Positions 12,235 to 22,635 of a DNA stretch of 64,000 nt are shown here, piece by piece; position 1 is the stretch's first letter, and every line of letters starts with the position of its first letter. A model generated the notes under the pieces. That model was given only the letters and a program-made list of their open reading frames with translations. It did no database searches and was not told where the DNA came from. The stretch is from Amyloporia xantha (Eukaryota > Basidiomycota > Agaricomycetes > Polyporales > Adustoporiaceae): contig JAYKKR010000001.1 of the NCBI GenBank assembly GCA_036971615.1, positions 1,488,001-1,552,000 on the forward strand. The letters run 5' to 3'. Made by a program: the position numbers and the translations under genes.

Positions 12235-13107
12235 TCACGACCCGAAACGAACCCCTGTTCTGCACAATACATACACATAATGATGGACGATGGGCACATG
12301 TACGCCTGGCTTGTCATTCCCAGTAGGCGCCTCCACAGCCTCCCGTTCTTGCAAGCTCCAGTACGAGGCAGGGTCCAGGCCACCAGTCATCTTGCCCCTC
12401 TCGCTCTCTGGAGGACCGAGGAACGGAAACCGGTTGGATGAGAAGGACAGCGCGATCCAGATGCCTCCTGGTCGGACGAGAGATGCCAGATGCAAAGCAA
12501 GAAGGTCGACGGGGTGAATCTTGAAAGTTTCGGCCGTCCCTGCATGCGCCGCGAGGTATTCCTTCAATACAGGGTGACATGCATGAGAGGAGGGGTCGTC
12601 GAGAAAGATGTCTTCGCCGCAGGATATCGCGTCGGTGGTGCTCTTCTCCAATACCACGTCGAACGGGCCTTCAGACTGATCGTCGGTCTCTCCCGCATTC
12701 TCTTCGTTCGAAGACAGTAACGGCGCAAGATCGCCCCACTTCAAAACGTCTGCCTGCACCCATCGCATTCCACGGCCCGTGCCACTGTGAACCCGTGTCA
12801 TCTCGGCCTCTACACCCTTCTGCACGGCAGTCTCAGAGAAGTCCACATTCACGATGGCACTTTCATCGACCTCTTCTCCGTATACATCGCGATATGTGTC
12901 CCGAATTCGATCGCAGAGCGACGATGTGCCCGCCCCAATATGTAGAAGCCTCGGCGGATCCGGTGCTCGATTGGTGTCGCGCCGGGAACGTAGATGGGTA
13001 CGTAGATGCGGGACTAGGGTATTTTGACCATCTCCAAGCCATTCGAAGTGTGATTCAATCTTGAAACGGCCATCCCAGAAAGATTGCAGATGGTACTCAG
13101 GAGGCAT
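12235..13107 (-). CDS. SAM-dependent methyltransferase, METTL12/EEF1AKMT4-like
   Basis: Single exon, 290 aa from the ATG at 13107. An in-frame ATG at 13161 would add 18 residues, but family similarity starts at MPPEYHLQSFWDGRF, so I prefer 13107. Motif I of the class I Rossmann methyltransferases is LLHIGAGTSSLCDRI (about residues 53-67). It is followed by the acidic strand ending IVNVDFSE, WVQADVLKW and FDVVLEKSTTDA, all hallmarks of the small protein-lysine methyltransferases related to EEF1AKMT4, METTL13 and citrate-synthase KMT. The substrate is not decidable from sequence. The C-terminus (HHYVYVLCRTG) ends in a beta-strand-like segment as expected. Confidence 0.8.
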   Translation of the reverse strand: MPPEYHLQSFWDGRFKIESHFEWLGDGQNTLVPHLRTHLRSRRDTNRAPDPPRLLHIGAGTSSLCDRIRDTYRDVYGEEVDESAIVNVDFSETAVQKGVEAEMTRVHSGTGRGMRWVQADVLKWGDLAPLLSSNEENAGETDDQSEGPFDVVLEKSTTDAISCGEDIFLDDPSSHACHPVLKEYLAAHAGTAETFKIHPVDLLALHLASLVRPGGIWIALSFSSNRFPFLGPPESERGKMTGGLDPASYWSLQEREAVEAPTGNDKPGVHVPIVHHYVYVLCRTGVRFGS

Positions 13108-13338
13108 CACAGAAAGTTTTATGGAAGAACCTCGGCGGTGGCTGAAGGTTACAATTGCCATATGGACACGCTGGCCGAATATGGGTTCAATCCTAAGAGC
13201 ATCTCAATTTGGTTCACGTTGATATATCTCATCCCAATACATGCAGTAGCTACAGGCTCGATACAGAGGCAGACCAGAGCCTACCAGTGTTCATTTTGTC
13301 TTCGTTATCATCAAGACATCACATCTTGCCACGAACAT

Positions 13339-14558
13339 TCAGAAACCTGAGCAAGGCATCGTCCTCACATCGCGCTCAGAAGTGGGAGTACGCTCATAGT
13401 ACCAAATGCCCATGGTCGTATTGCAAGTCGATGTCTCGACAGTATCGATGCTCTTGAACTGACCAAATTGTTCCTGCAGGACAAGAAGTTGGACTAGGAT
13501 CAGCTACGACGCAGACACGTGGGGGCAACAAAATGTCACATACAGTCCCGAGGACATGGTTGAAGTACCACACTTCCTGAAGGATCGTACCGTTCTCGCC
13601 TCCGCACCCAAGGAACGGAACAGCTCCAGTCTGAGCCCTCAGCGCATTTTGGATCTGGCCCAAACTGTAAGTGGTAGTGTTCGAGGGCAAAATACCGGAA
13701 CTATACAAGCCGATCAGGCAACCATGCGGGGCGACGGATCTCGAGAACTTACGCGGCAAGAATCTCCCACGTGGGGAATTTTTGGAAGGCCCGTACAACA
13801 GAGAGGTAGAAGTCGATGACATCCTGGTGCTCTATGTAGTCGGGACCATAGCAGGCCACGTCGTACGTGGATGTGCAAGTCGCATGTTTCGAGAACTGAG
13901 CGGGGTCAAGCTGGTCAATGCGCATTGTTCGCATAAGTTGGGTAGTTACACACCTCATGCGCCCAGAAATCGCGGTTAGGAGCTCCTTGGTTGATCCAGT
14001 ATTTGTTCACTGCATGCAGTCGTAAGAACATCAGTAGCAGATATGGGATGGACACAAACTGTAGTCAAGCAAGTCGAACCGCTCAAAAGCGAGGATGAAG
14101 GTTTCAACCGAGGGGCCAGTATAAGGAGGGACTGGAGTGCCATCGGGAAGAACAGCAGGGGACGGATCAGGATCGTACTGGCGGGAGAAGTCGCAATATT
14201 GGTTGTATGTGCTGGCGAGGATTTAAGACGAGTTGACTTGTAGGAGAAAAGAGACATACCCATCACAATTATCTGGCCACAGACCGTGGATCCCCCAGCT
14301 ATCCTTAGGTAACAACTGGCCTTGGCTCTCCAGACCGGTGTACGTGTCCCAGAACTGCGCTTGCAGAACTTGGCCTCCAGGACTAGGCGTGCAGCAAGTA
14401 TCCAAAATGGCCGACGTGTTTTCGCAAGAGTAGATGAGCGGCTGGGTGGTGCACGCAGAAATGTTGGGGTAGGTGTTGGGCACCGAGAAACCCCAGTTGA
14501 AGGCGCCGGCCTGTGAGGCGAGAACGACGAATGCAAGTAAACCTGCGAGAACAGCCAT
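13339..14558 (-). CDS. secreted ribonuclease T2
   Basis: Six exons: 14558-14260, 14211-14060, 14009-13954, 13895-13753, 13700-13544 and 13473-13339. The 313-aa product has all phases closed. Residues 1-19 form a signal peptide (AVLAGLLAFVVLASQAGAF). The two catalytic segments are DSWGIHGLWPDNCDG (first catalytic His) and FWAHEFSKHATCTS (second His). Many cysteines (CTTQ, CENT, DTCC, YCDF, GCGG, TSTC) fit the fungal disulfide pattern. The enzyme would cleave single-stranded RNA through a 2',3'-cyclic phosphate outside the cell or in the vacuole. The second segment has KHATC where KHGTC is usual. A TATA box is 73 bases upstream. Confidence 0.93.
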
Positions 14559-14630
14559 GGCTCCGACCTGGAGGAACTTGGTGGGGGGAGAACGTCTACC
14601 GGCGTCTGGACCAAATGGCCCTACCGAGGA

Positions 14631-14638
14631 TATTTATA
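14631..14638 (-). promoter_or_regulatory. TATA box of the RNase T2 gene
   Basis: On the minus strand this reads TATAAATA, 73-80 bases upstream of the start codon. That spacing suits a TATA-driven inducible secreted-enzyme gene. Confidence 0.6.
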
Positions 14639-15091
14639 CCGAGGGCATACGAACGTGGTAGCGATACTTATGATATCTTGCCGCATGAGAGGCTGTCGAA
14701 GTTGCACATGCAGCCAGGGGCGGTACGTATTTACCCCATCAGAACCGGTAACGTCAGCACTCAACTCTGTCAATCGAGCGCTTTCGACGTCGAAATCTGT
14801 CCCAGATCGAAGAACACTCATGGAAGGCTGATAGAGTGAGTATCCATTATGTGGGATGCAGATTTGTCTGGTCGAAGGGGGAACATATGGGGAGCATGCG
14901 GTGGCACGATGCCTCCATGATCGCGCCGCGGCCGTGTTTCGTGTTCTCCCCAGAGACACGATCACGTGGGGCATCATCCGCTGCTTATCAGCTAAATATA
15001 CATGTCCGGTGTTATGGAAGGCCTGCTGTGTGCCTGCTACTCAATTGATCGTGTAAGTTGCTACTCATGCCATTCACCACTACTCCATATT
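14639..15091. other. intergenic region
   Basis: Distal promoter of the RNase T2 gene and 3' flank of the EthD-like gene. Nothing else is recognisable. Confidence 0.35.
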
Positions 15092-15805
15092 TCAAAGCCG
15101 CCCAGCTGCCCTTTCCCACTTCCTCAGGAATGTCATGACCCTTCTCTCCCTCGACACAACCCCCGCCATCAACTTCTCCCTCCACGGCGTCCCCATCGCC
15201 TCCTTGAACTCCTTGCTCTGCAACCCATCCAGCGACGCCCACTCGTGCACCGCCAGGTATTTCGGCGGCTCCTTCTGCTCCTTCTGTCCCTCCACGCCCA
15301 TCTGGCCCCAGTCTTTGAGCACAAATCGACGGCTCCTGATCCACCCCGGCACCTTCGCAAGCATCGGAATGTGCTCTTCATCGTACCACTTGTTGAACTC
15401 CTCCTCAAACTCGGGCTTCGTTCCCACCGACACGAAGACGGCGTATGGCGCTGGCGTCTCCGGATTATACAACGCTGACGGCGGCGTTGTCGGCCCCTCG
15501 TATAGCTCGTAGTGCCTCCTGTCCAGCAACTCTATCTTCTTCAGGATTTCCTTCTCCCTGTTGCTCCTCGTCTCCGCCAGCGTAGTGTAGGGCGCCTTCT
15601 TGGTCGCCTCGTAAGACTCCAAGTCATAGGACGCTCCGTAGGTTGGCTTTTCTCCATCTGCCGCCTTCCACCGGGTCCAGTTGAGGAACGTAGGGGTATT
15701 TACCCTAAGAGGAATATGTTCGTTTTCATACCAGTCTGTGAATTCATCCTCAGGAACTCCGGTTCCAGGTTCGGAGAAAACGAGTAGGAATGCGGTTGGG
15801 GCCAT
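15092..15805 (-). CDS. EthD-like dimeric alpha/beta-barrel protein, two repeats
   Basis: Single exon, 237 aa from the ATG at 15805. The sequence is an internal duplication. FTDWYENEHIPLRV in the first half matches FNKWYDEEHIPMLA in the second, and each is preceded by a hydrophobic strand (AFLLVFSEPG, YAVFVSVG). This is the ferredoxin-like barrel fold of the EthD/Dabb superfamily, seen in many fungal proteins of unknown substrate, and two repeats in one chain would form a self-contained barrel. A second in-frame ATG at 15865 is less likely the start, because a TATA box lies only 4 bases upstream of it, leaving no room for a transcription start. Catalytic activity cannot be assigned. Confidence 0.8.
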   Translation of the reverse strand: MAPTAFLLVFSEPGTGVPEDEFTDWYENEHIPLRVNTPTFLNWTRWKAADGEKPTYGASYDLESYEATKKAPYTTLAETRSNREKEILKKIELLDRRHYELYEGPTTPPSALYNPETPAPYAVFVSVGTKPEFEEEFNKWYDEEHIPMLAKVPGWIRSRRFVLKDWGQMGVEGQKEQKEPPKYLAVHEWASLDGLQSKEFKEAMGTPWREKLMAGVVSRERRVMTFLRKWERAAGRL

Positions 15806-15868
15806 AGCTGTCTGTGACGAGGATACGAGTGAAGCTTCAGCTGAGTGCGTACTAGGCTTCCGCATTGA

Positions 15869-15875
15869 TTATATA
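15869..15875 (-). promoter_or_regulatory. TATA box deciding the start of the EthD-like gene
   Basis: TATATAA on the minus strand, 4 bases before the ATG at 15865 and 64 before the ATG at 15805. Transcription normally begins 30 or more bases downstream of a TATA box, which would drop the first ATG from the mRNA. Confidence 0.55.
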
Positions 15876-16344
15876 GCCCGCGCGGCCCGCGACTGACGAT
15901 GGTGTCATCGCCTTTTGCTTACTACTATTCATGGTCATATGCTCTGAGCTGCCTCTTTACTCTGGGTGGAAAATAGTTTCTCCGTGGAGTCATAAACTCC
16001 CTTGCAGTTCGATCCTACTTGACGTTCTTGCAGCCACTTATGGGATTCAAAAGTCGTTCATATGTATAAAATCGAACAAAATCGGATTTATAACATCAGA
16101 CAGCGTATTTCGTACTTGTAGCTTACAACCATCGTTCGGTAAAGGACAATTCACTTCGACACTGATTCAGAGCGACAAGCAGACAGAATAGCGTTCAGGA
16201 AAGTCGTGGAAGCAACTGTTGAGAGCGGGGAGCCGAGCAAGAGACGGAAGACCACCAGAAAATGACGTAGAGCAAGCCAGAGCCAGTACCATCAGAAGCA
16301 AGGGCACTGTGAAGTAGGAAAGCACAAAGAATACCGCGGAGTCT
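15876..16344. other. intergenic region
   Basis: Promoter of the EthD-like gene and 3' flank of DMC1. A 22-codon stretch ending at about 16265 (plus) is basic and open but has no supported upstream exon. Confidence 0.3.
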
Positions 16345-18399
16345 TCAAACGTCCGCCCAGCCGCCTTCGTCTAGTTTGTAGGATGCTTCACTCTCAGGTC
16401 TGTCCGGACTATCCACAAGTTTCGCGACACGTTCCTCAGCGCGGCCTATCAGATGATAAGGATACGTTTAGTATCCCGAAATAAATAGAATAACACAGGG
16501 CGGAGAAAAGGGAGGCCGAAACGCCACAGAACGGACCTTTGCGGAGAAACATCCTGGTCGCTGATGCGTGCGAGAGGATATGTCCGCCGATGGGTTTGAG
16601 AGCTCCTCCGGCTACGAAAGTCATTGTGGCGCCAGGATCAGCTAGTATAGGATATTCCGATCAGTTTCTTGTGGAAATCCAATGACATGAACTATGGTCC
16701 CGGCGCACATTGAACCTGGTTCGTCATGAGAACAGCAAGCTGCCCATGAAGCACATCAGCACCCCAAGTATATCTGAAAGAAAAAGTGAAACCATACGTT
16801 GAATTCTTCAGACAGCTTGCTGAGCTTCGAGAGCATCTACAGGTCGGAAGAGCTATGTAGGACTCAGTGCGTTATAGTGAAAACACAACTTACTTGCGCG
16901 AGCTAGGCCATGTCATATAATAAGACTGCGAGTCCCAACTAGCAGGCAAGCTCACCTTCTGCTGTCTCTCACTCAACTCGCCTCTACCGGAATAGTCCGT
17001 GCGGAAACAAGCCATGATACTGTCGATGATCTGCCACCAGCCAAGTAGAGCGGTTGCTATCTCGAGAACGACGCAACGACATACCAACAGCCTGAAATCT
17101 TTGTCCTCAGCAAACCGTATAGAGCACTCATTGATGAGCTCCATCTGAAATTCGGTCTAGTTGATCAGTATTGCGGGCTTTAATGGCGGAACTGACCTGC
17201 TGTTCACTGTTGAAGGCCCGTGCTGGGTGCAAACTATCATTAGTGAGCGAAACGGGCAAATGGGACAGATGCAAACCATATAATATATTCTCTAGGGCCA
17301 TGTCCCCATCCACTCCAAAGCGCTCTGCAATTGCTCTGATACGATCGGGCCGGAATGTTCCCTCAGTGTCGATGTATGCAACCTGAGATGATGATTAGCA
17401 CTCTGACACATGGATAAAACAGCGCAAATAGTCACTTTTCCTGAAGCGCCACCCATGTCGGAAGGAAGTTGAGCCACAACACTCATTGTATGCGCCATCT
17501 GTGTCTTTCCGGTCCGGAATTCACCATACACTGTCAGAGGACATCAGAGCGAGAAACGTTGGTGAGGGGAAATTCAGTAGCACACCTTCTGTAATGGACT
17601 GCGACATAATACCACCTGAGAATGGAGTGTCTGGTCAGAACAGAATCATCAACGAGGAGCTAAGTAACTTACCGCCGAGGATTGTGTCCACAGCTTTGCT
17701 TCCAGTACTGATCATAAGCACTCGCTTTCTTTTCTCCTGGACTTCAAGACCTGTGGCGAAAGACGATCCCTGATTATAAAATTAGCAACTTATATGTTCT
17801 TCGGTACGAAGAGACATATACAATAATTTTATGTGCCGCTTCCTAATGTCGCCATTCGTCAGTCAATTCACCGTAAGATGACCTTGGTAATTTGTGACCT
17901 TTATTTTATCTACCTTTGCTTCCGACATTCCCTTGATTGATTCGTATGTCATGAAAAATCTCAGGGCCAGGCATTACTGTAAAACAACTAACCTTGATCT
18001 TGAGCATTTGTCTACGAGTAGTCATATTTACGCCAGAAACAGTGTTGATTGCCGCAGACTGTGTGCAGACAGTCAACAATAAACACTAGACTTATAAACG
18101 AGTAGTCGTACTTTTAACTTCAATATATCCTGAACGTTGATACCCTGTCAAGTAGACTTCAGCACGGTTGGACCCGGATTGAGGCTCCATATATGCGCTG
18201 GATTTTAGGAAATATGGCAGCAGAAATACTCACATGTTGCTGCAGCTCATCGACGCTATCGAAAAAAGGCCCCTGAGAAGTTTATTAGAAGATGTCTATG
18301 TGGTAATAGCTAAAAGCATACTTCCTCCACGTCCTCCCCTTGTGGACTAACGGGACGAGACGGTGCAGGGGCAGTCTGGGAGCCAGTCCGACGAACCAT
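16345..18399 (-). CDS. DMC1: meiotic recombinase Dmc1
   Basis: About 18 exons, read from the ATG at 18399 to the TGA at 16347-16345. N-terminal helix-hairpin-helix text ([39 protein letters not shown]) leads to the RecA core. Walker A is GEFRTGKTQ, followed by [15 protein letters not shown] and [19 protein letters not shown]. Walker B is the segment LLIIDSIMA, then [18 protein letters not shown]2-type text [17 protein letters not shown] and [19 protein letters not shown], ending [29 protein letters not shown] with KPIGGHI is typical of Dmc1 rather than Rad51. The protein forms filaments on ssDNA for interhomologue strand exchange in meiosis. One exon, 16894-16902, is only 9 nt and encodes LAQ. 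One acceptor is AAG (17932). Confidence 0.95.
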
Positions 18400-19699
18400 T
18401 GTAGTGGGAAAAATGTGCTATGTATAGTGAGGATATCGTTTTCGCAGGTGTCCTCGGTGGCTGCAGTGGTACCGGTATGGTTATGATCAATGTTATAACG
18501 GGTAGGTTCGCGTTCCTAGCCTTAGCGCCCTGCCCTCAATTGCTATCACGTGAAATCGGCCATAAAGGGCAGTCAGCCTGCCAGCTTTGGTATCTGTGGC
18601 ACATCCAGGTCCACGTTCAATGTTCTACAAGTCATTGTGTATGCCGTTGGCCTTCGATGTAATCGTATTATATCAAATATTTTACTTCAGAGGTATATAG
18701 ACCTGTCTGCGGAAATTTGGTTCGCACCGTGTGCCTCCCAAAGCGTTGCGGAGTCTTCGGCTACCCTCCATGGCATAGAGTATATACCGTTTGAGTCGGA
18801 GACATACTCACACGCATTGCATTTTGGGCTTTTGTTGCCCGACCGCGTGATTATATAAACTCATACTACGATATTTACTCTGACAGCGGCCATCTCCCCG
18901 GGACTCCCATGCGATGACATGTATTTCGTTCGTTCGCGCAATGTTATTATCACAAAGATTTGCGCCGCAACTCAAATCTGATCGCTATAACAATCTAGCA
19001 TGTAATAGCCAAGGCAGCGCTCAACATTTGCACAATGCGTGCCTTTCGCATGTCACGATAGATTTTCGCCAGAGCAAAACCTGGTCCAGTAGCAGGGAAA
19101 GTGGACGAGAAACAGTCTCCTCAACCTCGCATAAGGACAACACCTTGATTAATCTTTGTCTTGAGTGTATCTGGAACCGCGGAGCTGGCCAATGCCCACA
19201 GAACTGTCGCACTGTTCTCACGTCAATCTGTGAGAGCCATAGATGAACCTCGGCCTTGAAGTTCTTGTCAGACGAGACTCCATCAAATCATTGATCTATC
19301 ATGAGTTACAAGACATGGAACTCTATATCACTTACCGTGCCTCTAGAATTTGCGGCCAGTGCTGTATCTTCCTGCAGCTTTCAGCTTGAACAGACCTCCT
19401 CGGGCACATGTAACTGAGATTCTGAAGGACCTCTAGAAGTATATCTACATTCAATCCAATCAAATGCAGATGAACACAAACCTATTGATGCTGTCATTAT
19501 CCATCAATTATTCATCGGCAGTTATATATGAGAGCACAAAGCTACCTCACACGTCACACTTGGGAGGATCCTGTGCACTGCGGGCCGGCCGACCAGAGGA
19601 ACAGATATAGGTAGCACTTGCGAACAATATCACATTCTCTGCAGTCGCATCTCGTTGAGCCTACAGACGAAAGCCCCTTCAGATAGCCAACTCAGTGTC
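18400..19699. other. divergent intergenic region DMC1 / GNA1
   Basis: 1.3 kb between two divergent starts. The open frames (18420-18858, 18914-19246) have no domain and no consistent splice chain. It presumably holds both promoters, including AT-rich TATATATG text near 19521. Confidence 0.4.
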
Positions 19700-20494
19700 A
19701 TGCAGTTCATTCCCGATAGCGAGCTCGATCTTCTCTTCCCAGCGGAGTACATCCCAGCTCACGCACGACTGGGCCTACCCCTAGGCTTCCACGTATGTCT
19801 GGCTCCCACTTTTTATCAGGACTAGACACCAAACCGATCAACGCACTCACCCGTGCCCACCCTGCAGATGCGACCGCTCGCCTCCACGGACTACCACCGC
19901 GGGTATCTCTCCGTCCTCTCCGTCCTCACTGCTGCACCCGACCCAGGCCTGCACGCCTGGCGAGCGCAGTTCGATGCCATGCGAGCAATGCGGGACGTTT
20001 ACTTCCCACTCGTTGTCGTCGACCGCGCGACGGACCGCATCGCCGTGGTCGGCACGGTCTACGTCGAGCGCAAGTTCACATTCCGGGGCATGGGGAGAGG
20101 TGGCATGGAGGCGGCGAGTGTCGGGCACCTCGAAGACGTCGCCGTGGCCAAGGAGCAGCAGGACAAGCGCCTCGGGTTAATCGTGATTCGCGCTCTGGTA
20201 TGGCTTGGCGAAGCGAGGGGATGCTACGAGGTGATTGGGACGTGCAGTGACGAGAATCTGCGTGCGTGGTTTGCGTCTAGATCGTGGCATAATCAAGACC
20301 GGGTCATTGATGATATGTGCTATTTGACAGCGTTCTACCTGAAATGTGGGGGAGAGAGGAGGGGCAATGGGATGGTACGTGTCACAGTTGGGACAATGTG
20401 CTGGTTTGACTGCTTAGGCTTGTCTGACGTGTGATAGATCAAATATGCACCCGGCTTGAGCTCGGGCATGTCCACAATTGGCCCGAAGCTGTGA
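19700..20494 (+). CDS. GNA1: glucosamine 6-phosphate N-acetyltransferase
   Basis: Exons 19700-19792, 19868-20261, 20331-20374 and 20438-20494 give 195 aa, with stop TGA at 20492. It begins QFIPDSELDLLFPAEYIP. The GNAT core has MRPLASTDYHRGYLSVLSVL, YFPLVVVDRATDRIAVVGTV, ERKFTFRGMG and VGHLEDVAVAKEQQDKRLG (the acetyl-CoA loop), followed by GCYEVIGTCSDEN, FYLKCGG and IKYAP. This order is that of fungal Gna1, a cytosolic enzyme making GlcNAc-6-P for UDP-GlcNAc and hence chitin and GPI/N-glycan synthesis. The RGMGRGGMEAAS insertion is slightly longer than usual. Confidence 0.94.
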
Positions 20495-21276
20495 GGTCGG
20501 GCGGTGGCTGTTTTAAGGAGAAATTAATGATAGTAGGAGGTATACAGTGAGACATATCCCTGCCTCGCCGAGTATTCCAGTGAAAGAGACTCAGGATAGA
20601 TGAATCAGATTAGCATGGACTATAATGACTTTCTGAATAATTTTCATGAGTCATTTGATTCGACTGCCCACATTTGCAGTTGACAGCTGGTGGCGTTTTG
20701 ACAGTGATGGCGATGGTTCCGCATGCCATCTATTTACGATTAACATGGCTACACATCAATCAGTCCAATGCATCAGGACCCTGGTGGCGGCGTCATATCA
20801 TGGACTGAGTAATTATCCTGAAGCATCTTTATAGCGAAGTGGAAGTCCTCACCTAGAGTTCGATACTGAGAAGCCTGTCCATTGGGACTACGCAAGAGGT
20901 CAATACAACCGGGCACATGCTTCAGCGATATCCACAGGCCTTGAACATGATATCGTCAGTCGGGGATAAAGACAACGTTAACATTGGAATGGATGCACTT
21001 CACCGAGGCAAGACCAATCAGACCAAGCCACTATACTGCAAAAGATGGGTAGCTAATACGGGCACCTACGAACAGCTCGCTGGTCATCCAGCCTTGCTGG
21101 CGTACTTGAGGAATGGTTAGATGCAGATAAGGGAAACGATCAATGGTTGACAGAAGGTAATATATAACTAAGGAAACAACATGATAAACAATGAGTAGAG
21201 ATATAAATATCTCGTAACATGAAACCTATTATACAGTGTGCAAATGGAAATACATGGAATCGTTGAACACGTACTA
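20495..21276. other. convergent intergenic region
   Basis: 3' flanks of GNA1 (+) and the trefoil gene (-). Only short, unsupported frames. Confidence 0.35.
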
Positions 21277-22308
21277 TTAGGTGCTTGTGCGACTCTTCGA
21301 CATCCGAAGGGGTGTGACGACCCATTGCCTTCTCAACTTGGCTCTCTCCCCAGCACTATGTACCTCTTCCTTCTCCAGTGCAATTACACGTACTTTGCGG
21401 AGCTTCTCCGGCGAGTCGTCCACCTCACCTTCTTCCGAGCGATCTTGTTCCAAAATCTCGTCCTCCCTCAGATCAATGTCACCGCTGGAGAATACGTTCT
21501 CAGGAGTAGCACCTGACCCAGCTCTTCCAAAGGATCCGAATAGAGAGAGGGGTGAGGCGAGGGCATTATTGAAGAACGCAGATGCGTCGTCAACGACTGT
21601 GCGAGACTTGCGTGCAGGCAAGGAAGTAAGCAGGTAGACCTTCTCCTTCCAAGCACTGACGGCCACTGCTCTGTCTGAACCCGCAACTGGATAAGAAGGG
21701 TCGGCTGAGAACGTTACACTGATGTTCCTCGTCTGGTGATCATAAGAAAACCGTGGCAACGGGTGCGAGTACGCGTTGGGAAAGGGGTGCGACACGGGTC
21801 TGCGGTGTCTCAATACCAATCGTTCATCTACAAGGAGAACGGTAAAATATTAGACAATGATCATATAAGTGACTTAATTGCCCTAACGGTGACTTGCCTT
21901 CAACATCAATAGCATGTCCAGAACCTCTGGAGCAGAGTACTCCAGATGTATCTATGAAGAATACCTACGCCACTTTCAGTAGATTACAAGCCATAAGCCC
22001 CTTCCCGTACATACCTGATTGTCACAGCTTGGATTTCTCATGGCTGGGAACGGATCTCGAATCAGCACACAGGAGCCCTCTGGTGAGACATCACTTGACG
22101 ACTTACACTCTACTATCGAGCTCTCCGTCTCCGGCCACAAAAGTACATTTGTGCCATCTTCTACCATACCCTCCTCCACATCGAAGTTGCGGTTCGTGGC
22201 GACGGAGCGGATGAGAAAGTAGCCGGGTGGAAATCCGTATGTGTGCATGTCTGCGTCCATAGGCTCTAGTGAAGTGTTGAGTGCTGCCTCCGCTGAAGTC
22301 AACTGCAT
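21277..22308 (-). CDS. beta-trefoil-like (ricin-B-fold-like) fungal protein
   Basis: Exons 22308-22015, 21964-21898 and 21827-21277 give 303 aa. The N-terminal half reads like a beta-trefoil: GFPPGYFLIRSVATNRNFDV, GTNVLLWPETE, DNQVFFIDTSGVLCSRGSGH and AIDVEDERLVLRHRRP. The C-terminal half is acidic (GDIDLREDEILEQD, EEGEVDDSPEKLR) and ends RRQWVVTPLR. I recognise the pattern from conserved agaricomycete hypotheticals, but there is no experimentally named family I can cite. Carbohydrate or protein binding is only an inference from the fold. Intron 2 (21828-21897) starts with GC, not GT, because only that donor keeps VEDERL in frame. The start at 22308 could instead be the ATG at 22260. Confidence 0.7.
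21828..21897 (-). other. GC-AG intron in the trefoil gene
   Basis: The donor reads GAAG/GCAAGTC and the acceptor TTGTAG. The join gives a phase-1 Asp and continuous VEDERL. No GT nearby restores the frame. Confidence 0.8.
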
Positions 22309-22635
22309 CTTGATATCACAAAAACCGGGTGCTTGAAGGGGCTCTGCGTTCGACCACGAAAGCGAAAGGGGTATCAAGCATAGCTTTCGGACTGGCCCCT
22401 GCAGTCAAGCTGTACTTGGTTTGATCAATACTTAGCGCCGGCCGGACTAGCTTCCATGAATTCAATCTGCGGCGCAGTGGGAGCCGCAACAGCTGTACAG
22501 TCTCGGTGCCGGCAGTACTTGTTGTCAGCAACACCCCTCGTATGATATACAACCTGTCAACCTCCCATCCGATAACAGTCTCTGAACTGGGGATACATAA
22601 AGAAGTACATGTACAGAAAGCTACAGAAAACAAAC
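22309..22635. other. intergenic region
   Basis: Between the DCAF11 stop and the trefoil start, both on the minus strand. No feature beyond promoter space. Confidence 0.35.

Noticed and set aside
12579..13064. 161-codon plus-strand frame
   Set aside because: Antisense shadow of the methyltransferase exon.
13976..14614. 212-codon minus-strand frame
   Set aside because: Wrong frame through RNase T2 exons and introns. The real frame has the signal peptide and both catalytic His blocks.
16200..16265. Short basic open stretch ending KRRKTTRK on the plus strand
   Set aside because: Only 22 codons with no supported upstream exon. Too short to call.
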